DNA of 51,954 nucleotides, from assembly GCA_031285505.1 (NCBI GenBank), contig JAITVZ010000120.1, positions 1 to 51,954 of the forward strand, written 5' to 3'. The notes below the pieces were generated by a model, which worked only from the letters and a program-made list of their open reading frames with translations, was not told where the DNA came from and did no database searches. Below are positions 41,605 to 50,592 of the stretch, piece by piece. How positions within the stretch are numbered: the stretch's first letter is position 1; each line of letters opens with the position of its first letter. Origin of the DNA: Propionibacteriaceae bacterium (lineage in GTDB: Bacteria > Actinomycetota > Actinomycetes > Propionibacteriales > Propionibacteriaceae). The translations under genes and the position numbers were made by a program.

Positions 41605-43611
41605 ATGACCGACTCTCTGATCGGTGGCCGATACGTCTTGGGCCCGCTGCTTGGTCGCGGCGGAATGGCTGAGGTGCGCCGGGCCCATGATGTCCGTCTC
41701 GACCGTGATGTCGCCATCAAACGTCTCAAGCCTGATCTGGCCGGCGACCCGATCTTCCTGGAGCGTTTCCGCCGTGAAGCCCATGCCGCCGCCGGCTTGA
41801 ACCACCCGAACATCGTCTCAGTGTTCGACACCGGTGAGTCGATCGATCCAGCCGATGGCCAGGCCATCCCCTATATCGTCATGGAGCTGGTTGTCGGCCA
41901 CACCTTGCGCGAGATCCTCCACGATGGCCGCAAGATCCAGCCGACCAAGGCCCTGCAGATCACCGCCTCAATTCTCGACGCCCTGGACTACTCTCACCGC
42001 CACGGCATCATCCACCGCGACATCAAGCCCGCCAATGTCATGCTGACCGACACCGGCCAGGTCAAGGTGATGGATTTCGGCATCGCCCGAGCGGTCTCCG
42101 ACACCGCCGCCTCGATGACCCAGACCGCCTCGGTCATCGGCACTCCGCAGTATCTCTCGCCGGAGCAGATCCGCGGCGACGCCATCGATCGACGCTCCGA
42201 CATCTACGCCACCGGCTGCCTGCTCTATGAGCTGTTGACCGGCAACCCGCCCTTCCAAGGTGATTCGCCAGTGTCGCTGGCCTATCAGCATGTCCGGGCC
42301 ACGCCAGTGCCCCCATCGCAGGTCGATCCGCTGATCTCCACCGAGATGGACGCAGTCGTGCTCAAGGCCTTGGCCAAGAATCCCGACGACCGCTACCAAA
42401 CCGCCCATGAGATGGAAGAGGACATCCAACGCCTGCTCCACGGGCAGCACGTTTTGGCCGTGGCGCCACCGGCATTGATCGATGACGACGCCACTTCAGT
42501 GATGACACCGACCGGCGACCGCACCCAGGTGTTGACAACCGGGGTGGCGCCAGTGCCCGGTCGACCGGCCCGAGCCGCCGAGCCGCTGGCCGAGGAAGCC
42601 GAAGACGATCGCAGCCGACTGGGCAAAATCATCGGCATCGTCTTGGGCATCATTTTGGCCATCGCCTTGATCACCACCGGCTTGGTGCTCTGGTTCAACC
42701 GCGACCAGCAACCAGGCGACGGCGCCTCGACCCCGACGATGTTCGCCGTGCCGGCGGTCACCACCATGCAGCAGGAGAACGCCGAAAAGATCCTGACCAC
42801 GGCTGGATTCAAGACCAAGGTGACCCAATATCACGGCGCTGACGATGAAACTGTCGGCACGGTCACCGAGCAGGATCCGAAGCACGGCGAGTTGGTCCGC
42901 CTCGGCACGACCATCACCCTCCAAGTCAACATCGGCCCGGAGGAGCGCCAAGTGCCCGACGTCAAAGATCGCAGCACTGCCGACGCCTCAGCCCTCTTGA
43001 ACGAGGCCGGCTTCAAGAATCTCCAAGTGGCCGACGCCAGCCTGGATGAATCTGCCGGCAAGACCGCCGGCACAGTCATCCGCACTGAGCCGGTGGCCGG
43101 TGCGACCATCAAGGAGACCGATCCGATCACCATCTATGTCGCCACCGGCAACGTCAAGATGCCCGACTTGTCCGGCATGGGGCTGGACCAGGCGCAGAGC
43201 ACCCTGGCTCAGGCGGGCTTCACCAATGTCGTCCTGAAATCGATCGAGGTCAGTGACGCCAACCATGTCGGCAGCTACACCGTCGATCATCCAGCCGGTG
43301 AGGCGGTCACCTTTTCGACCCAGATCACCTTGACGGTGGCCGACTTGATGCCGAACGTCGCCAACCTGACCTATGGCTCGACGCGCAACAACCTGGCCGC
43401 TTGGGGACTCAACCCGATCGACGCCGGAGACCAGCAGACCAAGTGCAGCGGCGACACCCAGAAGATCAGCGATCAGGACCCGGCCTTCAACTCCCAGGTG
43501 ACCGTCGGTCAAGACGTCACCTTGTTCTGCGACAACCCTGATCCGACCAGCACGACCAGCGCCAGCAGCTCCAGTAGTGCGACCACTGGCGCCACCGGCA
43601 CTGGCCAGTAG
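41605..43611 (+). CDS. pknB: PASTA-domain Ser/Thr kinase PknB
   Basis: A 668-residue receptor kinase. Kinase domain 8-275: G-loop GRGGMAEV (17-24), Lys39, HRDIKPANV with Asp139, DFG 157-159 and activation loop SMTQTASVIGTPQYLSPE with two threonines as in mycobacterial PknB. A juxtamembrane part, a membrane span at about 345-368 and four PASTA repeats follow (beginning near FAVPAV, RQVPDV, VKMPDL and LMPNVA), then a Ser/Thr tail. PASTA domains sense muropeptides or lipid II. The 147-bp gap before it and the good GGAAAGGA site suggest its own promoter. No pknA gene is present beside it. Confidence 0.97.
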   Translation: MTDSLIGGRYVLGPLLGRGGMAEVRRAHDVRLDRDVAIKRLKPDLAGDPIFLERFRREAHAAAGLNHPNIVSVFDTGESIDPADGQAIPYIVMELVVGHTLREILHDGRKIQPTKALQITASILDALDYSHRHGIIHRDIKPANVMLTDTGQVKVMDFGIARAVSDTAASMTQTASVIGTPQYLSPEQIRGDAIDRRSDIYATGCLLYELLTGNPPFQGDSPVSLAYQHVRATPVPPSQVDPLISTEMDAVVLKALAKNPDDRYQTAHEMEEDIQRLLHGQHVLAVAPPALIDDDATSVMTPTGDRTQVLTTGVAPVPGRPARAAEPLAEEAEDDRSRLGKIIGIVLGIILAIALITTGLVLWFNRDQQPGDGASTPTMFAVPAVTTMQQENAEKILTTAGFKTKVTQYHGADDETVGTVTEQDPKHGELVRLGTTITLQVNIGPEERQVPDVKDRSTADASALLNEAGFKNLQVADASLDESAGKTAGTVIRTEPVAGATIKETDPITIYVATGNVKMPDLSGMGLDQAQSTLAQAGFTNVVLKSIEVSDANHVGSYTVDHPAGEAVTFSTQITLTVADLMPNVANLTYGSTRNNLAAWGLNPIDAGDQQTKCSGDTQKISDQDPAFNSQVTVGQDVTLFCDNPDPTSTTSASSSSSATTGATGTGQ

Positions 43612-43614
43612 TGT

Positions 43615-43656
43615 CCCGCACCCGATCCCGGCCCAGAAACTAATCTCCGGTGCGGG
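43615..43656 (+). terminator. Hairpin after pknB
   Basis: CCCGCACC (43615-43622) and GGTGCGGG (43649-43656) are perfect complements with a 26-base loop, beginning three bases after the pknB stop. No U-tract. Confidence 0.4.
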
Positions 43657-43695
43657 AGCCAATGAAGCGGTTGCAGGCAAAAAGTCGTCCGACAG

Positions 43696-43701
43696 CGTAG
43701 G
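43696..43701 (+). promoter_or_regulatory. -10-like element for crgA
   Basis: TAGGCT lies 37 bases before the crgA GTG, with GGAGGGGAA directly before the start codon. Confidence 0.35.
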
Positions 43702-43738
43702 CTGACCCAAGAACAGTCGTCAGAAAGGTGGAGGGGAA

Positions 43739-44026
43739 GTGCCCGAGTCCAGAGTCCGTCCAGAGGCCGCCGCTAAAAAGAAGATGCGCCGACTCGAGCA
43801 GGTCGCCGAAATCCAGCAAGAAAAGTCCAAGGTGGCCCGCCCCGGTGAGCGCCGTTGGGTGGTGCCGTGCATGTTGACCGCCTTGCTGCTTGGGGTCATC
43901 TGGATCGTCGTCTCGTCGATCGCTGGAACATCGATCCCCTTCATGGCCGCCTTGGCCTCGTGGAACATTGTCGTCGGCATCGTCTTGATCGCCGCCGCCT
44001 TTGTCTTGATGACTTTCTGGAAGTAG
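43739..44026 (+). CDS. crgA: Cell division protein CrgA
   Basis: A 95-residue protein with two membrane spans (WVVPCMLTALLLGVIWIVVSS and WNIVVGIVLIAAAFVLMTFW) and a basic N-terminal tail. The sequence SIPFMAALASWNIVVGI is typical of CrgA, which recruits or restrains divisome proteins and PBPs in actinobacteria. The start GTG 43739 has GGAGGGG just upstream. It follows pknB, its usual genomic neighbourhood. Confidence 0.93.
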   Translation: MPESRVRPEAAAKKKMRRLEQVAEIQQEKSKVARPGERRWVVPCMLTALLLGVIWIVVSSIAGTSIPFMAALASWNIVVGIVLIAAAFVLMTFWK

Positions 44027-44049
44027 CCGCGCCGTCGGCGGTCGACATC

Positions 44050-44472
44050 GTGCTCCAGACCAAGCGAAAGTCCGTTGATTACAGCCTCCAGCGCCGCCGC
44101 ACCCTGGAGGAGTTGAGCAGCGCCTTGCGCACCATGGTCAGCCATGAAGCCCTTGACGCCGACCCGATGCTGATCCGGGCCGCTTTGCACCATGGCCGCC
44201 TGACCGACCGTCGCTGCCCGGTGGCCAACTGTGGTCGCCTGCTCGAGCTGAACTACGTCTTCGGCGATCAGCTCGGCCAATACTCCGGGCGGATCAAATC
44301 CGAGGATGAATTGGCCGAAATGGAGGGTGACTTCGGCGAATTCACCGTCTATGTGGTCGAGGTCTGCCCCGAATGTGGCTGGAACCATGTCGTTGAGGCT
44401 TATCTGCTCGGCGATGGGCGCACCCGCAAACCGCCGCGGCGCCAACCGACCATCGAAGACATCTATGGCTGA
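44050..44472 (+). CDS. DUF5318 zinc-ribbon protein
   Basis: About 140 residues from GTG 44050, 23 bases after crgA. The pattern SVDYSLQRRRTLEEL, LIRAALHHGRLTDRRCPV, LNYVFGDQLGQYSG and EFTVYVVEVCPECGWNHVVEAYLLG matches DUF5318, with two cysteine pairs (CPVANC and CPEC) for zinc. The start has no clear ribosome site and could lie elsewhere. The next gene begins within its last codons. Function unknown, actinobacterial. Confidence 0.82.
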   Translation: MLQTKRKSVDYSLQRRRTLEELSSALRTMVSHEALDADPMLIRAALHHGRLTDRRCPVANCGRLLELNYVFGDQLGQYSGRIKSEDELAEMEGDFGEFTVYVVEVCPECGWNHVVEAYLLGDGRTRKPPRRQPTIEDIYG

Positions 44473-46018
44473 AACGGCCCCAGCGCCCAAGCAAGCAGCC
44501 AGCCGACCGGCCGAGCCAAACGATGGTCGGCCACGGGTCGGCGCCTTGTCGGCCTTTCTGACCGGCGGGCGTCATTCAGCCAATGGTGGCCAAATGCTGC
44601 TGACCCAGGTGGCCGACGCCTTCAGCAGACGCCAGCCGACCGGCCAGCGACTGCCCCTGATCACCGCCGCCTGGATCTACCTGTTGGCCGGCTTGAGTTG
44701 GTTGGCCTTGATGGTCCGCCAGCTGCCCTGCCGCTACATCACCGGCGCCACCCAGCCCGACAGCTTCGGTTGGATGTGCTATTCCGATCTGACCTCGCTC
44801 TATCTCAGCCGCGGCCAAGCCACCGGTGCCCTGCCCTACGCCGCCGCTGCTTGGGAATATCCGGTGCTGACCGGCTATTTCGCCGCCCTGGCCAATTCCT
44901 TGACCCGCTTGTTCGGCGGCTTGCCGGAACAAGGCATCACCGGTCAGCAGATGGTCGACAACCTCAACATTTACCTGGCGATCTCGGCGGTCGGCTTGTT
45001 CGCCTGCCTGCTCTGGCTGATCCATTCCCAGCTGTGCTTCGCCCCCGATCGCCCCTGGATCGCGGCCTTCACCGCCCTGGCGCCAGCCATCTGGACCACT
45101 GGCCTGATCAATTGGGACCTGCTGACCGTCGCCCTGACTGCCGCTGGGCTGTTGGCCTGGTGCCGCGGCCGACCGGGCATGGCCGGCCTCTGGCTCGGCC
45201 TCGGTGTGGCGGCCAAGCTCTATCCGATTGTCATCATCGGTGCCTTGATCGTCGTCTGGTGGCGGCGCGACACCCGGCGCGATCTCAAGGCGATCCTCGA
45301 CTGGTGGAAGATGCTCGGCATGGCGCTGCTGGTCTGGATCGTCGTCAATCTGCCGGTGATCATCAGCCAATTCAAGGGTTGGTCACTGTTCTACACCATG
45401 AATTCGACCCGCGGTGCTGACCTGGGATCGATCTGGCAGGCCTTGGAGATGGCCGGTGTCGGGCTGGGCGACGCTCGTTGGTGGTCACGCTTGGCGATGG
45501 TCGTCGCCTATCTGGCCTTGGCCCTGCTGATCTTCTTCGCCAAGCGCCGCCCCCACCCCCTGCAGATCGCCTATTTGGCGGTGGCGATCATGCTGGTCGG
45601 CAACCTGGTCTACTCGCCGCAATATGTCCTATGGGCGCTGCCCTTGTTGGTGTTGGTTCGGCCCAAGGCCCTCGACCTGGGCGTTTTCTGCGTCACCGAG
45701 ACTATCTATTTCGCAGTCATCTGGCTCTACCTGCGCAGCAATGATCTGACCCTCGGCCTGGGATCGACCCCCTGGGTCTATGTCGGAGCCATCTTCCTGC
45801 GAGTGGCTGGCAGTCTCTTCCTGATGAGTCGGGTAGCCGCCGATATGGCGCGTGGGCGGATCGAACCGTTCAGCCAGCCCAATCAGACCAGCCCGGCAAT
45901 TTCAATTGCTATGGCCCCCGCCGAGGGCCAGCCGGCCAACAGTGATCGATCGGCCTTACCTGCCCCCACCACCGCAGCCTCCAGACTTGACCGGCTGCAG
46001 GCCACACCAGCTGGTTGA
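44465..46018 (+). CDS. GT87-family polyprenol-dependent mannosyl-type transferase
   Basis: A 517-residue integral membrane protein with about ten spans. GT87 landmarks are YSDLTSLYLSRG after the first span, AWEYPVLTGYFAALAN, NWDLLTVALTAAGLLAW and GLGVAAKLYPIVIIGAL. Acidic residues in the first external loop fit a GT-C catalytic site using polyprenyl-phosphate-mannose or an analogous donor. ATG 44465 overlaps the DUF5318 stop. In mycobacteria such enzymes build phosphatidylinositol mannosides, lipomannan or arabinan; the exact product here is unknown. Confidence 0.85.
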   Translation: MAETAPAPKQAASRPAEPNDGRPRVGALSAFLTGGRHSANGGQMLLTQVADAFSRRQPTGQRLPLITAAWIYLLAGLSWLALMVRQLPCRYITGATQPDSFGWMCYSDLTSLYLSRGQATGALPYAAAAWEYPVLTGYFAALANSLTRLFGGLPEQGITGQQMVDNLNIYLAISAVGLFACLLWLIHSQLCFAPDRPWIAAFTALAPAIWTTGLINWDLLTVALTAAGLLAWCRGRPGMAGLWLGLGVAAKLYPIVIIGALIVVWWRRDTRRDLKAILDWWKMLGMALLVWIVVNLPVIISQFKGWSLFYTMNSTRGADLGSIWQALEMAGVGLGDARWWSRLAMVVAYLALALLIFFAKRRPHPLQIAYLAVAIMLVGNLVYSPQYVLWALPLLVLVRPKALDLGVFCVTETIYFAVIWLYLRSNDLTLGLGSTPWVYVGAIFLRVAGSLFLMSRVAADMARGRIEPFSQPNQTSPAISIAMAPAEGQPANSDRSALPAPTTAASRLDRLQATPAG

Positions 46019-46022
46019 GGCC

Positions 46023-47300
46023 GTGCCTACCCGCTGGCGCCTACTGACCCGATCGCCAACCGGTCGCCTGGCTTTCCACGGTTGGTTGACGTCAAGGCTA
46101 TTGTTGCTGATCAGCGCCTTACTGGTCGCCTGGACCAGTGGGACACCCCTGCCCCTGGTCTTCAGCCGCTGGGACGTTGCCCAATTCGCGGCCATCGCCA
46201 GTGATGGTTACACCGAATTGACCCAAGCGGCCTTCTTTCCGGGACTGCCGGCGCTGATGGCGGCTGGCGGGATGATCGGCCTGCCGGCCTGGCTGACCGG
46301 CACTCTGTTGGCCTTGGTTGCCTCGGGCGCGGCCGCATGGGCGCTGTATCGACTGGCTGGCGGCGGCGGCGCCGGCGCCTTGGCGGTCTGGGGCTGGTCG
46401 CTGGCGCCGATGGCCGTCTTCAGCTTCGCCGCCTATTCCGAAGCTCCCTTCTGCGCCGGCGCCTTTTGGGCTTGGGAATTGGCCCGACGCGGCCGTTGGG
46501 GCTGGGCTGGGCTCTGGGCGAGCGTGGCCATGGCCTTCCGTGTGTCCGGGCTGTTTTTGCTAGTCGGCCTGGGGATCATGGCGCTGATGCAGGCCTGGCA
46601 CGACCGCCGACACAGCCTGGGCCGGGCCATTGGCCTGCGGGCCGTCGGCCTGATCGGCCCGCTGGCGGTGCTGGCAGCCTATGTCGTTTTTCTCAAGCTG
46701 CGTTTCGGCTCGTGGCTGGTCTGGTTCGAGGCCCAGCGACAGGGTTGGGGTCGAGCCTTCCACTGGCCCTGGCAAGCCATCATCAACACTGCCCGGGCCG
46801 CCGGCATCGGCGCCGCCGGCGATGACAACTCAGTGATGTTCCTTGCTGAGCTGCTCGTTTATCTGATCGGCGCCCTGTTGCTGATCTGGTTGATGAGGCG
46901 GGCCTGGCGCCGCTGGCGAGCAGGCGGGAGTCAGACCTTGCGCCGAGTGGCATCTGGCCCGACCGGTCCGCGTCAGGCCTACACCAGCTCGCATGTCTTA
47001 GGCGATCTGAGAGGCTCGTCGCCATCTGGCTCCGACGAGCCTAGCTACCCCTTGGCGGCAGCGGGCTTGGTTGGCTCGAGCTGGCTGGCGCTGAGCTGCC
47101 AGGTGTGGCTGATGTCATTGTCACGATCGCTGCTGATCTGGTTCCCCGGCTTCGTCGCTGGGGCGGTTTGGTTGACCGAGGCGTCTTCGCCACAACAGCA
47201 ACGCTGGCACCGGGTCATGGCCGCTGCCATTCTGCTGGCATCCACCCTGCTGATGCTCTGGTGGGCCAATCGATTCTTCCGAGGCATGTGGGCCTCCTGA
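46023..47300 (+). CDS. PIG-V-like mannosyltransferase
   Basis: About 425 residues with eight or more spans. The GT-C motif RWDVAQFAAIASDGY and the following AAFFPGLPALMAAGG match the PIG-V/GPI-mannosyltransferase-2 family, in which the Trp-Asp pair is catalytic. GTG 46023 lies four bases after the GT87 stop; the longer frame overlapping that gene is less likely. A short cytoplasmic Arg/Ser-rich loop lies at about 298-340. With the preceding gene it probably mannosylates a lipoglycan or a protein outside the membrane. Confidence 0.82.
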   Translation: MPTRWRLLTRSPTGRLAFHGWLTSRLLLLISALLVAWTSGTPLPLVFSRWDVAQFAAIASDGYTELTQAAFFPGLPALMAAGGMIGLPAWLTGTLLALVASGAAAWALYRLAGGGGAGALAVWGWSLAPMAVFSFAAYSEAPFCAGAFWAWELARRGRWGWAGLWASVAMAFRVSGLFLLVGLGIMALMQAWHDRRHSLGRAIGLRAVGLIGPLAVLAAYVVFLKLRFGSWLVWFEAQRQGWGRAFHWPWQAIINTARAAGIGAAGDDNSVMFLAELLVYLIGALLLIWLMRRAWRRWRAGGSQTLRRVASGPTGPRQAYTSSHVLGDLRGSSPSGSDEPSYPLAAAGLVGSSWLALSCQVWLMSLSRSLLIWFPGFVAGAVWLTEASSPQQQRWHRVMAAAILLASTLLMLWWANRFFRGMWAS

Positions 47301-47946
47301 GCGGCCCAGCACAACCGCCATCTCTCCAGGCACATTCTGGATCAGAAGATGGCGATCGGGCGACCGATTCGCGACGACTACCCGGTGCCCGATCTCCCAC
47401 TCCAAGTCGTTGCAAGCTTCGCTGGGCCCTTTTCCAGCCCATTCTCGGTAAAACGACACGCCGATAAGGTCATTACCAATGCAACAATTGGCAACAAATC
47501 AGGGGATTTTGGCAGATTCCAAGAAAGGCCTGCCGGGACATCAATCAGGCCATTCTGATTGATTCAAGACCAGCCTCAAAAGTAATTCCCATTGCCTATA
47601 GTTACAACCATGTAGGCAGGGTTTGCATTGATCCTTGTCAGAACGTTATTCATCTGGCATGAACCAACAAGCATTCTTTAGTCTGCTTTTGGGATTGTCG
47701 ACATTTTCAGCAACATTGTCGCCTTGTTGGCCAGAGTCATTGTTTCTGAGAGCACTGACGCCAGGCTGCGCTCAATCCATGGATATCGATCCGTCATGAG
47801 TTTATGTGCGAAAGGTTTACTCATAGCTGTCTTCTAGTCTAAACTGGATGACAGGAAGTGTTTGATACACTCCAAACCCCCTGGGGCCGGGCACTGGTGG
47901 CGTGATTCGGCCAACGCATGTATCAAGAGAACACGGAGAATCGATA
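47301..47946. other. AT-richer gap without a supported gene
   Basis: This 646-bp stretch is visibly lower in G+C than its surroundings and holds no convincing frame. It contains a perfect 9-bp inverted repeat (47540-47563) and a -10-like TAAACT at 47840-47845 that could serve the small HTH gene. Confidence 0.5.
47540..47563. repeat. Perfect 9-bp inverted repeat
   Basis: ATCAATCAG (47540-47548) and CTGATTGAT (47555-47563) with a 6-base spacer. It could be an operator or terminator for the mannosyltransferase transcript; no U-tract follows. Confidence 0.5.
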
Positions 47947-48201
47947 GTGGACATCAATGATGAAAGAGTCATGTTAAGTGCGAGTGAAAAGAATCGCGCG
48001 CGTGGCCAAGAAGCACTCAAGGCGTCAAGCGTCCTGCAGAACATCCAAAATCTGAAGCAGTCCGCGGCCATTTCACAACAGAACCTGGATGACGCTGTTG
48101 TCCAAGCCCGAGCCGATGGTTACTCTTGGGTCGCCATCGCCGCCGGTCTGGGGGTCTCACCCCAAGGCGCCCGCCAGAAGTATCTGCGGATCACTCCCTA
48201 G
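47947..48201 (+). CDS. Small helix-turn-helix protein
   Basis: An 84-residue protein from GTG 47947, with ACGGAGA upstream. The N-terminal half is helical and polar (SASEKNRARGQEALKASSVL). The last 30 residues (DDAVVQARADGYSWVAIAAGLGVSPQGARQKY) form a sigma-4-like helix-turn-helix of a kind common in actinobacterial small proteins. It may bind DNA. It sits alone between an AT-rich spacer and a strong terminator. Confidence 0.65.
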   Translation: MDINDERVMLSASEKNRARGQEALKASSVLQNIQNLKQSAAISQQNLDDAVVQARADGYSWVAIAAGLGVSPQGARQKYLRITP

Positions 48202-48285
48202 GCGGCTCGGCTCCACCGACGGTGTTCGACTGATACTGGACGCCGAGGCCGGCGTCGACACTGCCTTCCCACAGTCCAAGCAAAC

Positions 48286-48321
48286 AGAAAGCGGGAGTCC
48301 CTTTGGGGGCTCCCGCTTTCT
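48286..48321. terminator. Strong bidirectional hairpin terminator
   Basis: AGAAAGCGGGAGTCCC (48286-48301) and GGGGGCTCCCGCTTTCT (48305-48321) form a long GC-rich stem with a short loop. It lies 85 bases after the HTH gene. The rest of 48202-48531 holds no gene; a second symmetric stretch CCGGCGTGACGCCGG lies at 48436-48450 and could end the convergent exporter transcript. Confidence 0.7.
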
Positions 48322-48531
48322 GGCATATATCCGGGCGCTGGCTGCCAGCCCTGCCCAACAGCTGCGACCATGTGCGTGACCAGCAGTCGGGCCCAATCTT
48401 CTATTCACCCGGCCAACAATGACCAAGGGTCAGCCGCCGGCGTGACGCCGGATCCAAAGACCCACCCACCAAACGCCTGAGGCGCCACCGGTCAAAGACC
48501 AGTGACGCCCCCTGGCGTTCAAACTCAGACC

Positions 48532-50592
48532 TCAGCCTTGCGGCATGCCGGCGAACTGGGCCTGATAAAGGTCGTAATAAGCCCCCTTCTTGGCCAAGAG
48601 GGTCTCATGGTTGCCCTGCTCGACGATGTCGCCGTGCTCCATCACCAAGATGGTGTCAGCGTCGCGAATCGTCGACAAGCGGTGAGCGATGACGAAAGAC
48701 GTCCGCCCTTGGCGCAAAGCGCCCATCGCCCGTTGGACCAGCACCTCGGTGCGGGTGTCGACTGACGAAGTCGCCTCGTCGAGGATCAAAATCGACGGGT
48801 CGGCCAGGAAGGCCCGGGCGATGGTCAGCAACTGCTTCTCACCCGCTGAGACGTTCGATCCCTCATCGTCGATCACCGTGTCATAGCCCTGCGGCAATGA
48901 CCGGACGAAACGATCGACATAGGTGGCCTTGGACGCCTTCATGATGTCTTCCTCGGTGGCATCGGGGCGGCCATAGGCGATGTTGTCGTGGATCGAGCCA
49001 TTGAACAGCCAGGTGTCTTGCAAGACCATACCGACCTCGTGGCGCAGATCGGCGCGCGGCACGGTGCTGGTGTCGACATCATCCAAGGTGATGACGCCGG
49101 CGTCGATGTCATAGAAGCGCATCAGCAGGTTGACCAGAGTGGTCTTGCCAGCACCGGTGGGCCCGACAATGGCGATGGTCTGGCCTGGCTGGGCCGTCAA
49201 CGACAGGTCGGTGATCAAGGGCTTGCCCGGCTCATAGGAGAAGGCCACATGATCGAAGACCACCTTGCCTTGAATCGGGTCCGGCAGTTTGGCCGTGCCA
49301 TCCGGGGTCTGCTCCGGCTCATCGAGCACCTCGAAGACCCGCTCGGCCGAAGCCACGCCGGACTGCAACAGGTTCATCATCGAGGCGATCTGGTTGATCG
49401 GCTGGGTGAACTGGCGCGAATACTGGATGAAGGCCTGAACGCTGCCCAGGGTGATCGACCCGCCGGCCACCATCAAGCCACCGCAGACGGCGATGACAAC
49501 GTAACCCAGGTTGGAGACGAAGCCCATGATCGGCATGATGATGCCCGACAGGAACTGAGCGCCGAAGGCCGAGTGGTAAAGCTGGTCGTTGGACTCATTG
49601 AAACTGGCTTCGACCTCACGGTGACGCCCGAAGACCTTGACCAAGGCATGGCCGGTGTAAGCCTCCTCGACCTTGGCGTTGAGCTCACCGGTGTGGGCCC
49701 ACATGGCCGAGAATTTGCGCTGTGAGCGTTTGGCGATCTGGGTGACGGCGATGATCGACACCGGGATGGTGACGACCGCCACCAGGGTCAGGATCGGCGA
49801 AACGGTCAGCATCATGCCCAACACCGCCAGGACCATCAGCAGCGACTGGACGATCTGCTGCAGGGTTTGTTGCAGCGACTGGGAGATGTTGTCGATATCG
49901 TTGGTCACCCGCGACAGCAGCTCCCCACGCGGCAGACGGTCGAAGTAGGACAAGGGCAAGGTGTCGAGCTTGCCGGCCACCTCCTGGCGCATCAATGCGA
50001 CCGTGGTTTGAACGATCTTGTTGAGCATCATGCCCATGACGATCATCAACAGCGCCGAGGCGACATAGAAGCCGATCGTCATGAAGACGAGCAAACCGAG
50101 ATCATGGAAATTGATGCCCTGACCGGGGGTGTAATCGATGCTCGACAGCATCTGTTGCACCTGGTCGGGGATACTCGGGCCGGTGCCGGCCGGCATGTCC
50201 TTCATCGCGTCGAGCAATTTGCTGATGTCGGCCTTGGTCATGTTGTCCGGGTCACAGCCGATCTGGGCGCAGATCGTCGGCAGCTGGGCGGCGAACTTCG
50301 GATCGGCCAGTTGATCGCCGACCATCCTTCCCATGACACCGGACATGATAGTGTCGGTTGCCCGGCCCAGTAGCTTTGGAGCATAGACATTCAGACCGAC
50401 ACCGATGGCGCCGAGCACGAAGATGAAGACCAGCTTGATCCGGTGCGGTTTGAGATAACCAAGCAGCCGCTTCAGGCTGGGCCAGAAATTGACCGCCTTC
50501 TCAGCCGGGGCGTGACCGCCCATCATGCCGTGGCCGCCGCCATGCCGGGTTGGCCCGTTGGCTGGGCGAGCATTCGATTTGCGCGGACTCAT
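48532..50592 (-). CDS. ABC multidrug exporter half, canonical ATPase site
   Basis: A 686-residue half transporter with six spans then an ATPase domain: Walker A GPTGAGKTT, signature NVSAGEKQLL in place of LSGGQ, Walker B LILDEATSSVD with the catalytic Glu, and the His switch. The N-terminus is Gly/His/Met-rich (GGGHGMMGGH). About 80 extra residues lie in the first external loop. ATG 50592 overlaps the stop of the upstream partner as ATGA and has GAGGAGG nearby, so the two halves are co-translated. The substrate is unknown. Confidence 0.92.
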   Translation of the reverse strand: MSPRKSNARPANGPTRHGGGHGMMGGHAPAEKAVNFWPSLKRLLGYLKPHRIKLVFIFVLGAIGVGLNVYAPKLLGRATDTIMSGVMGRMVGDQLADPKFAAQLPTICAQIGCDPDNMTKADISKLLDAMKDMPAGTGPSIPDQVQQMLSSIDYTPGQGINFHDLGLLVFMTIGFYVASALLMIVMGMMLNKIVQTTVALMRQEVAGKLDTLPLSYFDRLPRGELLSRVTNDIDNISQSLQQTLQQIVQSLLMVLAVLGMMLTVSPILTLVAVVTIPVSIIAVTQIAKRSQRKFSAMWAHTGELNAKVEEAYTGHALVKVFGRHREVEASFNESNDQLYHSAFGAQFLSGIIMPIMGFVSNLGYVVIAVCGGLMVAGGSITLGSVQAFIQYSRQFTQPINQIASMMNLLQSGVASAERVFEVLDEPEQTPDGTAKLPDPIQGKVVFDHVAFSYEPGKPLITDLSLTAQPGQTIAIVGPTGAGKTTLVNLLMRFYDIDAGVITLDDVDTSTVPRADLRHEVGMVLQDTWLFNGSIHDNIAYGRPDATEEDIMKASKATYVDRFVRSLPQGYDTVIDDEGSNVSAGEKQLLTIARAFLADPSILILDEATSSVDTRTEVLVQRAMGALRQGRTSFVIAHRLSTIRDADTILVMEHGDIVEQGNHETLLAKKGAYYDLYQAQFAGMPQG

